Assembly (NCBI RefSeq): GCF_000196255.1
Contig: NC_006371.1
Location: 510,332-574,331 of the forward strand
Direction of reading: 5' to 3'
DNA length: 64,000 bases
Origin: Photobacterium profundum SS9
Lineage (GTDB): Bacteria > Pseudomonadota > Gammaproteobacteria > Enterobacterales > Vibrionaceae
Shown: positions 35,479 to 44,525 of the stretch, one piece after another
How positions within the stretch are numbered: the first letter of the stretch is position 1
Layout: each line of letters starts with the position of its first letter
The notes under the pieces: model-generated
What the model was told of the DNA's origin: nothing
Database searches by the model: none
The model's input: only the letters and a program-made list of their open reading frames with translations
Position numbers and translations under genes: made by a program

Positions 35479-36321
35479 ATGGAAGCTGAAAATACTTTAT
35501 TAGAAGTGCCAAACGACCTCGACACTTTACGCGATTTGATTGTTAAGCGTTATGATAAGTTGAGCCAGCGACTACAGCAAGTTGCTGATTATATTATGGC
35601 TCAACCGATGCTTGTTGCGGTTGAAACGATGGCGACGATAGCAGAGCAGGCCAATGTTCCGTTGTCTACCCTGAGTCGTTTTGCTAATACAATGGGGTTC
35701 TCAGGCTTTAGCCAGATGCAGGCGTTATTTCGCGATCAGTACCTAAATCGCCCTCGTGACTACAAAGAGCGCGTTCGTCAGGCACGTGATCAAGATTGCT
35801 TTGAACCTGAATCACCAACATCCATTTTTCAAGATTATGGTGCTGCAAATATTGAAGCCATGGAACAGCTTCAAGTTTCTGTTTCGCCACAGAAGCTTGA
35901 GCGAGCAGTATCGTTACTAGACAAGGCTGATACGATATATATTCAAGGTATGCGAAGGGCTTACCCCGTTGCATTTTATCTTTGGTATGCATTAATGAAA
36001 TCAGACAACAACGTGGTGTTGCTTGATGACCATGGTGGCATGTTAGCCCCAATGACTCGCCGAATAAGCGATAAAGATGTATTGGTAACCATTACTTTTA
36101 CACCTTATGCGCCAGAAACCAGTGAGTTAATTAAGCTGGCATCTGAAAAGAATGTCCCCATTATTGCGATAACAGATAACCAAATGAATTCTCAAGGCAG
36201 TAAAATGGATGTTTGTTTTGAAGTGCAAGAAGGGGAAGTGATGGGGTTCCGCTCTTTAAGTAGTTCAATGTATTTAGCGCAAACATTAGCGGTTAGTCTG
36301 ATGTGCCGAGAAACTAAATAA
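35479..36321 (+). CDS. RpiR/MurR-family regulator of module A (IolR-like)
   Basis: 280 residues: an N-terminal HTH of the RpiR type (MATIAEQANVPLSTLSRFANTMGFSGFSQMQALFR) and a C-terminal SIS sugar-phosphate-binding domain (DTIYIQGMRRAYPVAFYLWY; LVTITFTPYAPETSEL). RpiR-type IolR proteins repress inositol genes in Salmonella and relatives until a pathway intermediate binds. It is clearly homologous to the regulator at 39822-40655, with the same inserted TITFTPYAPET motif, so both belong to an iol-specific subgroup. GAGGAG precedes the start. Confidence 0.88.
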   Translation: MEAENTLLEVPNDLDTLRDLIVKRYDKLSQRLQQVADYIMAQPMLVAVETMATIAEQANVPLSTLSRFANTMGFSGFSQMQALFRDQYLNRPRDYKERVRQARDQDCFEPESPTSIFQDYGAANIEAMEQLQVSVSPQKLERAVSLLDKADTIYIQGMRRAYPVAFYLWYALMKSDNNVVLLDDHGGMLAPMTRRISDKDVLVTITFTPYAPETSELIKLASEKNVPIIAITDNQMNSQGSKMDVCFEVQEGEVMGFRSLSSSMYLAQTLAVSLMCRETK

Positions 36322-36348
36322 CAAATAATAGATAACAGATAAAAATAG

Positions 36349-36374
36349 AAAAGCTGACAGAAGTCAGCTTTTTT
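36349..36374. terminator. Bidirectional terminator between the rpiR and isomerase genes
   Basis: AAAAGCTGAC-AGAA-GTCAGCTTTTTT is a compact stem with A and T runs, between two convergent genes. Confidence 0.88.
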
Positions 36375-36392
36375 GTATTGGAATAAACGTGT

Positions 36393-37238
36393 TTATTTAG
36401 AGGCAGATTGAGGGCCAACTAACGTTTTCATACCATTTAGCATCGCTTCTGCAATATCGTAATGGTCAGATTCCCATAGTTGATCGTTTAGAAATTCACC
36501 CGAATAGAACCCGTCGTAGCCTGTACTTTTTATTGCCTCTACCCATTCTTGCAGTGGGATATCCCCTTCACCAAGAATGTATCCGCGTAGTTCTTTCTCA
36601 TCGACCCAAGGTTGACCATTAGCAGGACGTTTGCCATCAGAAAGATGAACGTTATAAATTAAACTCTTATCGATCTTTGCCATATCTTCAGGTGACGCGC
36701 CACGGCTTGCCCAAAAGTGCCATGTATCAAGAACAAAGCCAAAGTTATCGCGACCTACTGCATCATAAAGTCGGAAATAATCACTGAGTTTCGCAATTGG
36801 TGTCCATGCGGCACCTTCATACTGAAAGCGGATCCCATGTTCTTTTCCGATATCGGCAATGTGCTGAATATTTTGAGCGGTGATTTTAATATTGTCTTCA
36901 ACCGATAAGCCGTTAAGCGCTTCAAAGGCGTTTAGCTGAATCGTCGGGGCACCAATGTCTTGTGCAAATGCACACAGTATTTCGACTTCTTTAAATACTT
37001 TCTGCTGAGTTGCTTTATCTGATGCCTCAACCGATCCAATAATATCTATGGCTGTAGGGGTAATATCCGCTTTTTCTAGTCGAGCCTTAAGATCTTGGCT
37101 GGTAAACCCTGCGTGAATATATCGCCATAACTTATCGGTATGTATCTCTAATCCCTGATAGCCCGTTTCTTTTGCTAAACGAATGTCACTTACAATATTG
37201 TTATGAAGTGAACACATACCATGCAATGCATAACGCAT
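36393..37238 (-). CDS. Sugar phosphate isomerase/epimerase, IolI-like
   Basis: 281-residue TIM-barrel of the AP-endonuclease-2 family. The segments VGRDNFGFVLDTWHFW, YNVHLSDGKRPANGQ, LGEGDIPLQEWVEAI and DGFYSGEFLNDQLW follow the same order as in IolI of Bacillus, which interconverts 2-keto- and 1-keto-inositol and so lets cells use chiro-inositol. Length also fits. AAGGAG precedes the start. It reads leftwards, convergent to the RpiR gene, from the promoter region shared with module B iolB. IolI identity is an inference from pattern and context; other sugar isomerases share the fold. Confidence 0.65.
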   Translation of the reverse strand: MRYALHGMCSLHNNIVSDIRLAKETGYQGLEIHTDKLWRYIHAGFTSQDLKARLEKADITPTAIDIIGSVEASDKATQQKVFKEVEILCAFAQDIGAPTIQLNAFEALNGLSVEDNIKITAQNIQHIADIGKEHGIRFQYEGAAWTPIAKLSDYFRLYDAVGRDNFGFVLDTWHFWASRGASPEDMAKIDKSLIYNVHLSDGKRPANGQPWVDEKELRGYILGEGDIPLQEWVEAIKSTGYDGFYSGEFLNDQLWESDHYDIAEAMLNGMKTLVGPQSASK

Positions 37239-37724
37239 ATTAGCTCCTTGAAAAGATATTTAAATTGGCGGAAGGTTATTTATGAACGTACTATTATTTG
37301 AACTTTTTCTATAATCACATCGATGAAAAATTTTTACTGTTAACTTGGTTTTTAAATTAATGTTTTTATATATATTCTTTCTTTTTCTCTTGATATCTTT
37401 GGTTTTATTGGTCTGCCGCTCTGTATGTTTTTGATAAAAATTTATCACTTTCTCTTTTTGATGTTAGTTAGGCAGCATGATTTTATTTTCTCTCAGTTCA
37501 TAGTATTTATTATTCATTAGGTAAATGCATTTTTAGAAATATATAAATATGCCAATTTTAAGAAAAAATGTCGTTAAATTATCGACACGTTACCTTGTCC
37601 ACAAAACGTTCACATCAAATTAAAAATAAATTGAAATGTTTGTTTCATTGCAATATCTTAGTTGAATGATTAATTTCATTTTTGATCTTGTTTAAATAAT
37701 TGCTTTAAGGGATGAATTTTCGTT
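37239..37724. promoter_or_regulatory. Divergent iolI-like / iolB control region with two operator-like repeats
   Basis: 486 AT-rich bases, no gene. TGAAATGTTTGTTTCA (37632-37647, both arms perfect) and TGAATGATTAATTTCA (37663-37678, one mismatch) match the iol inverted repeat and lie 93 and 62 bases before the iolB start. Confidence 0.65.
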
Positions 37725-38555
37725 ATGTCTAGATTGTTATCTAAATATGCAAAGGCGGATCGACAAGGTAGAACGCAGTCGATAACACCTGAAAGTGCAG
37801 GGTGGGGGTATGTGGGTTTTGAGGTATATGAGCTAGAAAAAGGTCAGCATTTAGAATTACCAGCAAGCGCTAATGAAGTATGTTTAGTACTTGTTGCTGG
37901 GCATGCCTCTGTAACAACACCAAGCGCATGTTTTGAGAATATCGGCGATAGAATGAGTCCTTTTGAGCGTAAAAAGCCTTACGCTGTCTATTTAACGGCA
38001 GGCGAATTGATTAAGGTTGTCGCCAATACCGCACTTGAGTTGGCAGTGTGCCAAGCACCAGGAAGTGGTCGCTTACCAACAAGGCTGATTGCCCCGAACG
38101 ATATTGATGCCGAGCAGCGTGGTAACGGTAACAATCAGCGTTATGTACACAATATTTTGCCTGATTATAAAGAGGCAGACAGCTTACTGGTGGTAGAAGT
38201 CTACACCGATGAAGGGTGCACGAGTTCATACCCAAGCCATAAGCACGATCAAGATGCAGCGCCTTCAGAAACCTACCTTGAAGAAACGTATTATCATCGC
38301 CTTAATCCTGAACAAGGGTTTTGTATGCAGCGTGTTTATACCGATGATCGTGAATTAGATGAGTGCATGGCGGTATATAACAAAGATGTTGTTCAAGTGC
38401 CTAAAGGCTATCACCCCGTTGCGACAATCGCAGGTTATGACAGTTATTACCTCAATGTAATGGCAGGGCCAACACGTAAATGGCTGTTTACCTGGGAACC
38501 CGATCACGATTGGATCAATTCAGACGATTACGCAAAAAAGCACGTTAATCGTTAA
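37725..38555 (+). CDS. iolB: 5-deoxy-glucuronate isomerase, module B
   Basis: Second IolB, 276 residues, same bicupin layout. SYPSHKHDQDAAPSETYLEETYYHRL holds the metal ligands and VVQVPKGYHPVATIAGYDSYYLN follows. It shares order and motifs with the module A protein but is plainly diverged, so the two are not recent copies. AAGGGATG is upstream. iolG follows after a 119-base gap. Confidence 0.93.
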   Translation: MSRLLSKYAKADRQGRTQSITPESAGWGYVGFEVYELEKGQHLELPASANEVCLVLVAGHASVTTPSACFENIGDRMSPFERKKPYAVYLTAGELIKVVANTALELAVCQAPGSGRLPTRLIAPNDIDAEQRGNGNNQRYVHNILPDYKEADSLLVVEVYTDEGCTSSYPSHKHDQDAAPSETYLEETYYHRLNPEQGFCMQRVYTDDRELDECMAVYNKDVVQVPKGYHPVATIAGYDSYYLNVMAGPTRKWLFTWEPDHDWINSDDYAKKHVNR

Positions 38556-38609
38556 TATCGCTTTTGGCTCGAGTTATGCTTATTCAAATAACAATTTTTC
38601 TATAACGTA

Positions 38610-38645
38610 ATACCAATATGAACAAATACTTATTTAGATTGGTAT
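38610..38645. repeat. Inverted repeat ATACCAAT...ATTGGTAT
   Basis: The 8-base arms ATACCAAT and ATTGGTAT are separated by 20 bases, in the iolB-iolG gap. Similar ends occur on small mobile repeats in Vibrionaceae (from memory). It could also act as a weak hairpin in the mRNA. Confidence 0.5.
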
Positions 38646-38674
38646 AAATACTTAATGTTGCTAAGGAGTTAGGC

Positions 38675-39661
38675 ATGTTTAATATCGCTTTGTTTGGTGC
38701 CGGTAGAATTGGACAGGTTCATGCTGTCAATATTAACAATCACCCAGAAACAAACTTGTACTCAGTGATTGACCCTTATTTGGAAGGGGCACAAAAGTTA
38801 GTTGATAGCTATCAGGCCAAAATTCAGTCTGTTGAAGAAGCAATGGCCGATCCAAACGTACACGGTGTTTGCATTGGTTCAGCAACAGATACACATGCTA
38901 ATTTAATCGAACTTGCTGCCATCAACGGTAAGGCGATCTTCTGTGAAAAGCCGATTGATCTTGAGTTGAGTCGAGTAAGAGATTGCTTAGCTGTTGTTGA
39001 AAAACACAATGTACCAATGCTGGTTGGTTTTAACCGTCGTTATGATCCACAATTTCGTCAGCTAAAAGAACAGCTAGGTGCAGGCACGATTGGTAAGGCA
39101 GAATCGCTTTTAATTACCTCTCGTGATCCTTCGCCACCGCCAGCAGAGTACAGCCAAGTTTCGGGTGGAATGTTCCGTGATATGACGGTTCATGATCTGG
39201 ATATGGCACGTTTCATTATTGGTGAAGATCCGGTGTCGATCACGGCGCACGGCAGCTGCATGGTTGATCCTGCGATTGGCGAGGCGGGCGATATTGATAC
39301 CGCAGTATTAGTATTACAGTTCCCATCAGGGGTGATGGCGACCATCGTAAACAGCCGTCGATCAGGTTACGGTTATGATCAACGTCTAGAGCTTCACGGT
39401 GAAAAAGGCTTACTACAAGCTGGCAACATGAAAGAAAACTTGGTACAGCATTGGGGTGAAGTTGGCTGTACCAGCGCTAAACCACAACCTTTCTTTTTAG
39501 AGCGCTATCAAGATGCATATATCGCTGAATGGCAACATTTTGCAGATGTTTTAGCGGGTCGTTGCAAGCCTGAATGTAGTGGTGTTGATGGTGAGTTTGC
39601 TTTGGTGCTGGCTGAAGCGGCTTTAGAGTCAATGAAATCAGGAAAAACGGTGATCCTTTAA
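38675..39661 (+). CDS. iolG: myo-Inositol 2-dehydrogenase
   Basis: First enzyme of the pathway; oxidises myo-inositol to scyllo-inosose with NAD+. 328 residues. The N-terminal ALFGAGRIGQVHAVNI is the Rossmann loop, CEKPIDLE has the catalytic Lys and MTVHDLDMARFIIG has the conserved Asp and His; the spacing is that of IolG. TAAGGAG precedes the ATG. A strong terminator follows, so iolB-iolG is a two-gene operon. Confidence 0.94.
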   Translation: MFNIALFGAGRIGQVHAVNINNHPETNLYSVIDPYLEGAQKLVDSYQAKIQSVEEAMADPNVHGVCIGSATDTHANLIELAAINGKAIFCEKPIDLELSRVRDCLAVVEKHNVPMLVGFNRRYDPQFRQLKEQLGAGTIGKAESLLITSRDPSPPPAEYSQVSGGMFRDMTVHDLDMARFIIGEDPVSITAHGSCMVDPAIGEAGDIDTAVLVLQFPSGVMATIVNSRRSGYGYDQRLELHGEKGLLQAGNMKENLVQHWGEVGCTSAKPQPFFLERYQDAYIAEWQHFADVLAGRCKPECSGVDGEFALVLAEAALESMKSGKTVIL

Positions 39662-39756
39662 CGATCTAATACCCTGTTTTTCGAAAGGCTGATAGGGCTT
39701 ACCGATAAAATCATTTATACGTAAAAAGTAAGTTATAAGTGAAAAAATTATAAATA

Positions 39757-39789
39757 AAAAAACGCCTCTCATATTATGGGGCGTTTTTT
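39757..39789. terminator. Bidirectional terminator after iolG
   Basis: AAAAAACGCC and GGCGTTTTTT enclose about 12 bases and lie between the convergent iolG and rpiR genes. Confidence 0.88.
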
Positions 39790-39821
39790 ATAGGAATAAC
39801 AGTGCAATACGAGCCGAGTTT

Positions 39822-40655
39822 TTATTGATCGTTTTCGGTTTTAAACGCCAGTGATACCGCTAATGTTTGTGCAAGACAGAAAGATGCAGACTGTGAACGG
39901 AATGCATCCACTTTTGCCTCTTTCACCACGAAACATACGTCGCTAAAGGCTGCTAGCGGGCTTAATTGGCTGTCTGTAATCACAACCTGCTTTGCCCCTG
40001 CCTTGCTGACGATCTCGCTTAATTTAACGGTTTCTTCAGCGTAGGGAGAGAAGCTGATAGAGATAACAATATCTTTGGGCCCCACCATACTGAGTTGTTC
40101 TTGAAACATCCCACCTAATCCATCAATTAAAAAAGCGCGGCGCTCTAAATGGCGTAATGCATAGGTTAAATACGATGCGATGCTAAATGAACGACGCAGG
40201 CCGATCAGATAGATATTATCGGCGTTAGCAATTAACTCGACCGCTTGATTCAGTTTATCGGCCGATGTTTGAGTGGCTAACTGCTCCATGGCTTGGCTAT
40301 TGGCTCGGGCAAATTCTTGCAATATATCAATAGGGTTTTCAGGTGGTGGCGACGCATCGTCTAACTCTTTAAATAAGCGTGCGCGGTCAGTGTAGCTGGT
40401 GGTTTCTTCAACGAGGTTTTGACGAAACAGTTGTTTCATTTCATTAAAGCCTTTGAAGTCAAAAGCATTAGCAAAACGAATCAGTGTTGAAGGGGGCACT
40501 TGCGCTTGTTCAGCAATAACGGCAACCGTATCAAAAGCGATACTGTTATGGCTCTCTAATACATACGCGGCGACTTGTTGCAGCCGTTTGCTTAATTCGT
40601 TATATCGATTACGAATTTGCTCTTCTAATTCAGATAGCGTGGTAGCTGCAGACAT
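39822..40655 (-). CDS. RpiR/MurR-family regulator of module B (IolR-like)
   Basis: 277 residues: an RpiR HTH (VAVIAEQAQVPPSTLIRFANAFDFKGFNEMKQLFR) and an SIS domain (NIYLIGLRRSFSIASYLTYA; VISISFSPYAEETVKL). It is related throughout to the regulator at 35479. Its own promoter region carries TGAAATGAAAATTTCA, a perfect copy of the operator arms, 51 bases before the start, implying autoregulation. AGGAAG precedes the ATG. Two paralogous regulators beside two iol modules may share or divide their targets. Confidence 0.88.
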   Translation of the reverse strand: MSAATTLSELEEQIRNRYNELSKRLQQVAAYVLESHNSIAFDTVAVIAEQAQVPPSTLIRFANAFDFKGFNEMKQLFRQNLVEETTSYTDRARLFKELDDASPPPENPIDILQEFARANSQAMEQLATQTSADKLNQAVELIANADNIYLIGLRRSFSIASYLTYALRHLERRAFLIDGLGGMFQEQLSMVGPKDIVISISFSPYAEETVKLSEIVSKAGAKQVVITDSQLSPLAAFSDVCFVVKEAKVDAFRSQSASFCLAQTLAVSLAFKTENDQ

Positions 40656-40705
40656 TTTTAACTTCCTGTCGTTAACGCTTTATAAGTCTGGCAATTATAT
40701 GATAA

Positions 40706-40721
40706 TGAAATGAAAATTTCA
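40706..40721. promoter_or_regulatory. iol operator-like repeat before rpiR of module B
   Basis: TGAAATGAAAATTTCA has both TGAAA and TTTCA arms exact, with a 6-base centre. Confidence 0.6.
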
Positions 40722-40804
40722 AAATGTACGATTAAATTATGTCTAGTTGGAATATATGTTTCAGTTTGTCAGCTTCAGAGGGGGATACCGAGGTGGTTCA
40801 AACC

Positions 40805-40835
40805 AAAAAAAGCCACGGATTAAAGAGTCCGTGGC
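40805..40835 (-). terminator. Terminator of the ABC transporter operon
   Basis: GCCACGGA and TCCGTGGC pair around an 8-base loop; on the minus strand a run of T residues follows. It ends the leftward binding protein-ATPase-permease operon before the rpiR gene. Confidence 0.88.
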
Positions 40836-40884
40836 AAAGCTTCCTACAGTTACAATTTTGTTAAAGAGTAAATGTTTACGGGGG

Positions 40885-41901
40885 TTACTTACTCTTTTTC
40901 TGTCGTTTCATATCGAAAATAACAGCAACAACAATGACTAAGCCTTTTACGACTTGCTGCCAATAGGCCGAGACATTCAATAAATCAAGCCCATTTTGTA
41001 GCACACCCATGATCATGACGCCGACAATGGTGCCCTGAATTGTGCCGATACCACCGGCATGGCTCACACCACCAACGGTTGCAGATGCGATGGCATCAAG
41101 CTCATACATCACCCCAAGACCTGGCTGACCTGAGTTAATACGTGCAGTCAGAATCAGTGCGGCAATACCTGCAAGTAAACCTGCATATACATAGACAAGA
41201 ATCTTGTATTTAGTCACGTTAATGCCAGATACATATGCGGCTGTTTCATTACCACCAATGGCGTAGGCGTATTTACCAAATCGAGTGTAATTAAGTAAAA
41301 TGTACGTAATGAACGCCATCACCAAAAATATCACCACAGGCACGGGGATCCCCGCTATCGTTCCTTGACCAATCCACTGGTATGACTCGATTAGGCTACT
41401 GACTGGGCGACCATCTGAATACAGTAGTGCAGCACCACGAGCGATAATCATCATACCTAGTGTGGCAATAAAAGGAGGAATACCCGTATAGGCAATAAGT
41501 GCACCGTTTATCAAACCACATAATGCACCGACGGCAAGTGCCACTAAAATTGGCACAATAATAGGTAGTTCTGGCAGGTTAGGGTACATTCTCATGCCCC
41601 AATCAAGTGATTGGGCGGTACTTGCAGATACAACGGCCGCAACAGCGAGAACAGAACCAGATGAAAGATCGATACCTCGTGTAATAATGATAATGGTAAC
41701 GCCAAGCGCCAGCAGACCAATACTTGCCATTTGTGTCATTACGTTAAGTAGGTTGGCCACTGTTAAGAAAACAGGAGACAAAATACTCATCACAATACAC
41801 ATTGCGATAAAGACAAAATAGATAGCGTATTTGGATATAAAGCGTTTTGTATTTGCGCCCTTCGGTTGATCTGAAGTGGCTTGAAGAAGTTTAGCTAGCA
41901 T
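40885..41901 (-). CDS. iatP: ABC transporter permease, probable inositol importer
   Basis: 338-residue inner-membrane permease of the ribose/xylose/inositol (carbohydrate CUT2) type with eight to ten helices. The family loop [31 protein letters not shown] is present, as are [16 protein letters not shown] and the late [18 protein letters not shown]. It is third in an operon behind the ATPase and binding protein. Inositol as substrate is inferred from the surrounding iol genes; the symbol follows inositol transporters of Caulobacter. Confidence 0.85.
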   Translation of the reverse strand: MLAKLLQATSDQPKGANTKRFISKYAIYFVFIAMCIVMSILSPVFLTVANLLNVMTQMASIGLLALGVTIIIITRGIDLSSGSVLAVAAVVSASTAQSLDWGMRMYPNLPELPIIVPILVALAVGALCGLINGALIAYTGIPPFIATLGMMIIARGAALLYSDGRPVSSLIESYQWIGQGTIAGIPVPVVIFLVMAFITYILLNYTRFGKYAYAIGGNETAAYVSGINVTKYKILVYVYAGLLAGIAALILTARINSGQPGLGVMYELDAIASATVGGVSHAGGIGTIQGTIVGVMIMGVLQNGLDLLNVSAYWQQVVKGLVIVVAVIFDMKRQKKSK

Positions 41902-41945
41902 AACTACATTCCTTGATTCGTTTTGGTTTAGCTAATGTGGTGGCG

Positions 41946-43439
41946 TTAATTGAAAGCCATTGACATTACTTGTTGCTGAGAGGCATCTTTACCGTCAAGT
42001 TCACCCTTCAGCTTGCCTCCATGCATGACCAGTATTCGGTCGCTCATTCCTATCACTTCAGGCAGTTCAGACGAGATCATGACTAAGCTTTTGCCCATAC
42101 CTGTGAGTAATCGCATTAGTTTATAAATTTCAGACTTCGCACCGATATCAATACCGCGCGTTGGTTCGTCTAAAAAGAGGATGTCTGGTTTGGTTAGCAT
42201 CCAACGTGCAAGAAGAACCTTTTGTTGATTACCGCCGCTGAGGTTATCAATTTTTTCTGCCATACCCGGTGTTTTGACTTTTAATTTGGTGCACTGGCTA
42301 GCGCAATCTTTTTGCATCGAACGTACATCAAGCACGTTCACGACTTTATTGCGGTAAGCATCAAGATGAGCAATAGAGGTATTAGCGAAGATATCAAGCA
42401 TCAAATAAAGACCCGATTGGCGTCGATCTTCGGTTAAAAAGGCCATTTTATGACTGATTGCATCTTGAGGCGTTTTGATTTCGACGTTTTCGCCGTTAAT
42501 CCAGATTTCACCTACATCGTGCTTTCTTACCCCAAATAAGGTTTCGATAAGCTCGGTGCGTCCAGCGCCGACAAGCCCTGCAATACCTAAAATTTCACCT
42601 TCATGCAGCTTGAAGCTAATGTTGTCAAATACACCTTCAACGCTCAGGTTTTTTACTTCAAGACGTACTTTTCCAGGTTTTGCAGTAGGAGGCGGGAATA
42701 CATCGCCTAAATCACGACCCACCATCATCTGAACAAGTTCATCGTGATTGGTATTTTGTGCTTCACGTTCGCCGATGTAACACCCATCACGAAATACTGT
42801 TATATCGTCACAGATGCGGAAGATTTCATCCATTTTATGGCTAATGTAAACAATGGATACGCCTTGTTTCTTTAATTTTTCTATGATTTCAAACAGATGG
42901 TCCACTTCTTTACCGGTTAAAGCAGAGGTGGGTTCATCCATAATAATAATTTTTGAATTGTAGGAAATCGCTTTAGATATCTCGATCATTTGCATTGTCG
43001 CGACGGTGAGTTCGCTCATTGGCGTACGTGGGTCGAGGTGCAAATCTAATTTTTTTAAGAGTTCAGTCGTATCACGGTACATTTTTGCGTGGTCGATAAG
43101 GCGTAATGGACCCTTAAGTGGTTCACGCCCTAACCAAATATTTTCAGCAATACTGCGGTGAAGAATAGGGGATAGCTCTTGGTGGATCATTGAAACCCCA
43201 GCTTCTAGTGCTTCTTTAGCACCACTGTAATTAACCTGTTCTCCTTGATAACGAATCGTGCCGCAGTCGCGTTGATAAATACCAAACAGCACTTTCATTA
43301 GGGTGGATTTACCCGCACCATTTTCTCCCATTAAAGCCATTACTCGACCTTTTTTTAACGTTAATTGCACATTATCGAGTGCTTTTACGCCGGGAAATGT
43401 TTTGGTAATACCACGCATTTCTAATAAAACTTGGTTCAT
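41946..43439 (-). CDS. iatA: ABC transporter ATPase with two nucleotide-binding domains, probable inositol importer
   Basis: 497-residue sugar ABC ATPase of the RbsA/MglA type. First domain: Walker A GENGAGKSTLMK and Walker B IIIMDEPTSALT. Its signature is the unusual VATMQMIEISKA. Second domain: GLVGAGRTELIETLF (degenerate Walker A), LSGGNQQKVLLARW and ILFLDEPTRGID. This asymmetry is normal for the family. It sits between the binding-protein and permease genes and is separated from the first by a strong hairpin. Confidence 0.9.
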   Translation of the reverse strand: MNQVLLEMRGITKTFPGVKALDNVQLTLKKGRVMALMGENGAGKSTLMKVLFGIYQRDCGTIRYQGEQVNYSGAKEALEAGVSMIHQELSPILHRSIAENIWLGREPLKGPLRLIDHAKMYRDTTELLKKLDLHLDPRTPMSELTVATMQMIEISKAISYNSKIIIMDEPTSALTGKEVDHLFEIIEKLKKQGVSIVYISHKMDEIFRICDDITVFRDGCYIGEREAQNTNHDELVQMMVGRDLGDVFPPPTAKPGKVRLEVKNLSVEGVFDNISFKLHEGEILGIAGLVGAGRTELIETLFGVRKHDVGEIWINGENVEIKTPQDAISHKMAFLTEDRRQSGLYLMLDIFANTSIAHLDAYRNKVVNVLDVRSMQKDCASQCTKLKVKTPGMAEKIDNLSGGNQQKVLLARWMLTKPDILFLDEPTRGIDIGAKSEIYKLMRLLTGMGKSLVMISSELPEVIGMSDRILVMHGGKLKGELDGKDASQQQVMSMAFN

Positions 43440-43459
43440 GCTTTCTGCTCCAATTGGGT

Positions 43460-43493
43460 TGTTCTATGTGCCAATGTTCAGGCACATAGAACA
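43460..43493 (-). other. Strong intercistronic hairpin between binding-protein and ATPase genes
   Basis: TGTTCTATGTGCC-AATGTTCA-GGCACATAGAACA is a perfect 13-bp stem with no T run. Such hairpins after a binding-protein gene usually protect its mRNA so that it is made in excess over the membrane parts (known from the maltose operon). Confidence 0.75.
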
Positions 43494-43511
43494 TGTCAGT
43501 ACGAGGGATAA

Positions 43512-44525
43512 TTAACCTTGTTTAGCTTCAAATTCAGCTAGGTTATCCTTAGTAACGAGTTCAGCAGGAATCCACGTTATTTTGTCGCGAGGGGTTTTGT
43601 TAATGCCGCTAAGTGCTGCATCAATTGCGCCACGAGCTTGGCTACGACCATCTTGGAATACTGTCGCGTCGAGTGCGCCTTTTTTGATAGCCATTAAACC
43701 ATCAGGGGTTGCATCAACACCAATGACGATAGTATCGTCAAGTTTACCTGCAGCACGTAATGCCTGAATCGCACCTAATGCCATATCATCATTGTTCGAA
43801 ATAATGATGTCTAGCTTGTCACCAGAGTTGATCCAGTTCTCCATAACAACCATTCCTTGAGAACGCTGCCATAAAGCGGTTTGCTTACGAATAATGTTGT
43901 ATTCAGGTTTTTCTTTGAAGAAATCTTCCACACCTTGAGTACGTAAAATTGCCGCTTCAACAGTCATCATACCCATGATAATGCCGATGTTACCGCCTTC
44001 TGAGTGCTTTGCTGCGTATTTCGCTTGTTCTTCACCAAATCGAAGTTCTTCAGAACCCACGTACGCAACACCATCTGGAAGATAGGTAGGGCGGCGATTT
44101 AAGTAAACAAGTTCAATGCCAGCTTTTAAAATGTCATCAGTCATAGGTTGTGTTGCATCGGTGTTTACTGGTACAAGAATAATGCCGTCAACTTGTTGAA
44201 TAATGAAGTTTTGAATTTGACCAAGCTGCTTTACAGTATCTTCTTTAGCGTCAACAAAAATGAGTTCGAGGTTGTCTTGCTTTTCTGCATAAGCACTCAT
44301 CGAATCTTTCATATTCACCAAGAATGTGTCATCAAAGTTCGGTATAGCAACACCAATTCGAGTCACATTACTGTCAGCTTCCTCTCCGCCACAGGCTACA
44401 AGTGCCATTAACCCCGTAATAAAAAGCACCCCTTGAACTGCTTTTTTAGGTTTATTCATTAATTGCTTTATATATTTAGTGCTTTGTTGAAATAGCGTAG
44501 TCAATCCACTTGTCGTAATTGGCAT
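43512..44525 (-). CDS. ibpA: Sugar ABC transporter substrate-binding protein, probable inositol-binding lipoprotein
   Basis: 337-residue periplasmic-binding protein of the ribose-binding type (VTRIGVAIPNFDDTFLVNMKDSM; VDGIILVPVNTDA; VIGVDATPDGLMAIKKG). A lipobox LVAC-GG lies at about residue 45, far from the start. ATG 44525 has a perfect AAGGAGG six bases upstream, so it is the best start on signal grounds, but it gives an extra 22 residues before MNKPKKAVQGVLF, which looks like a normal lipoprotein signal (ATG 44459, weak ribosome-binding site). First gene of the transporter operon. The substrate is inferred from context. Confidence 0.85.
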   Translation of the reverse strand: MPITTSGLTTLFQQSTKYIKQLMNKPKKAVQGVLFITGLMALVACGGEEADSNVTRIGVAIPNFDDTFLVNMKDSMSAYAEKQDNLELIFVDAKEDTVKQLGQIQNFIIQQVDGIILVPVNTDATQPMTDDILKAGIELVYLNRRPTYLPDGVAYVGSEELRFGEEQAKYAAKHSEGGNIGIIMGMMTVEAAILRTQGVEDFFKEKPEYNIIRKQTALWQRSQGMVVMENWINSGDKLDIIISNNDDMALGAIQALRAAGKLDDTIVIGVDATPDGLMAIKKGALDATVFQDGRSQARGAIDAALSGINKTPRDKITWIPAELVTKDNLAEFEAKQG

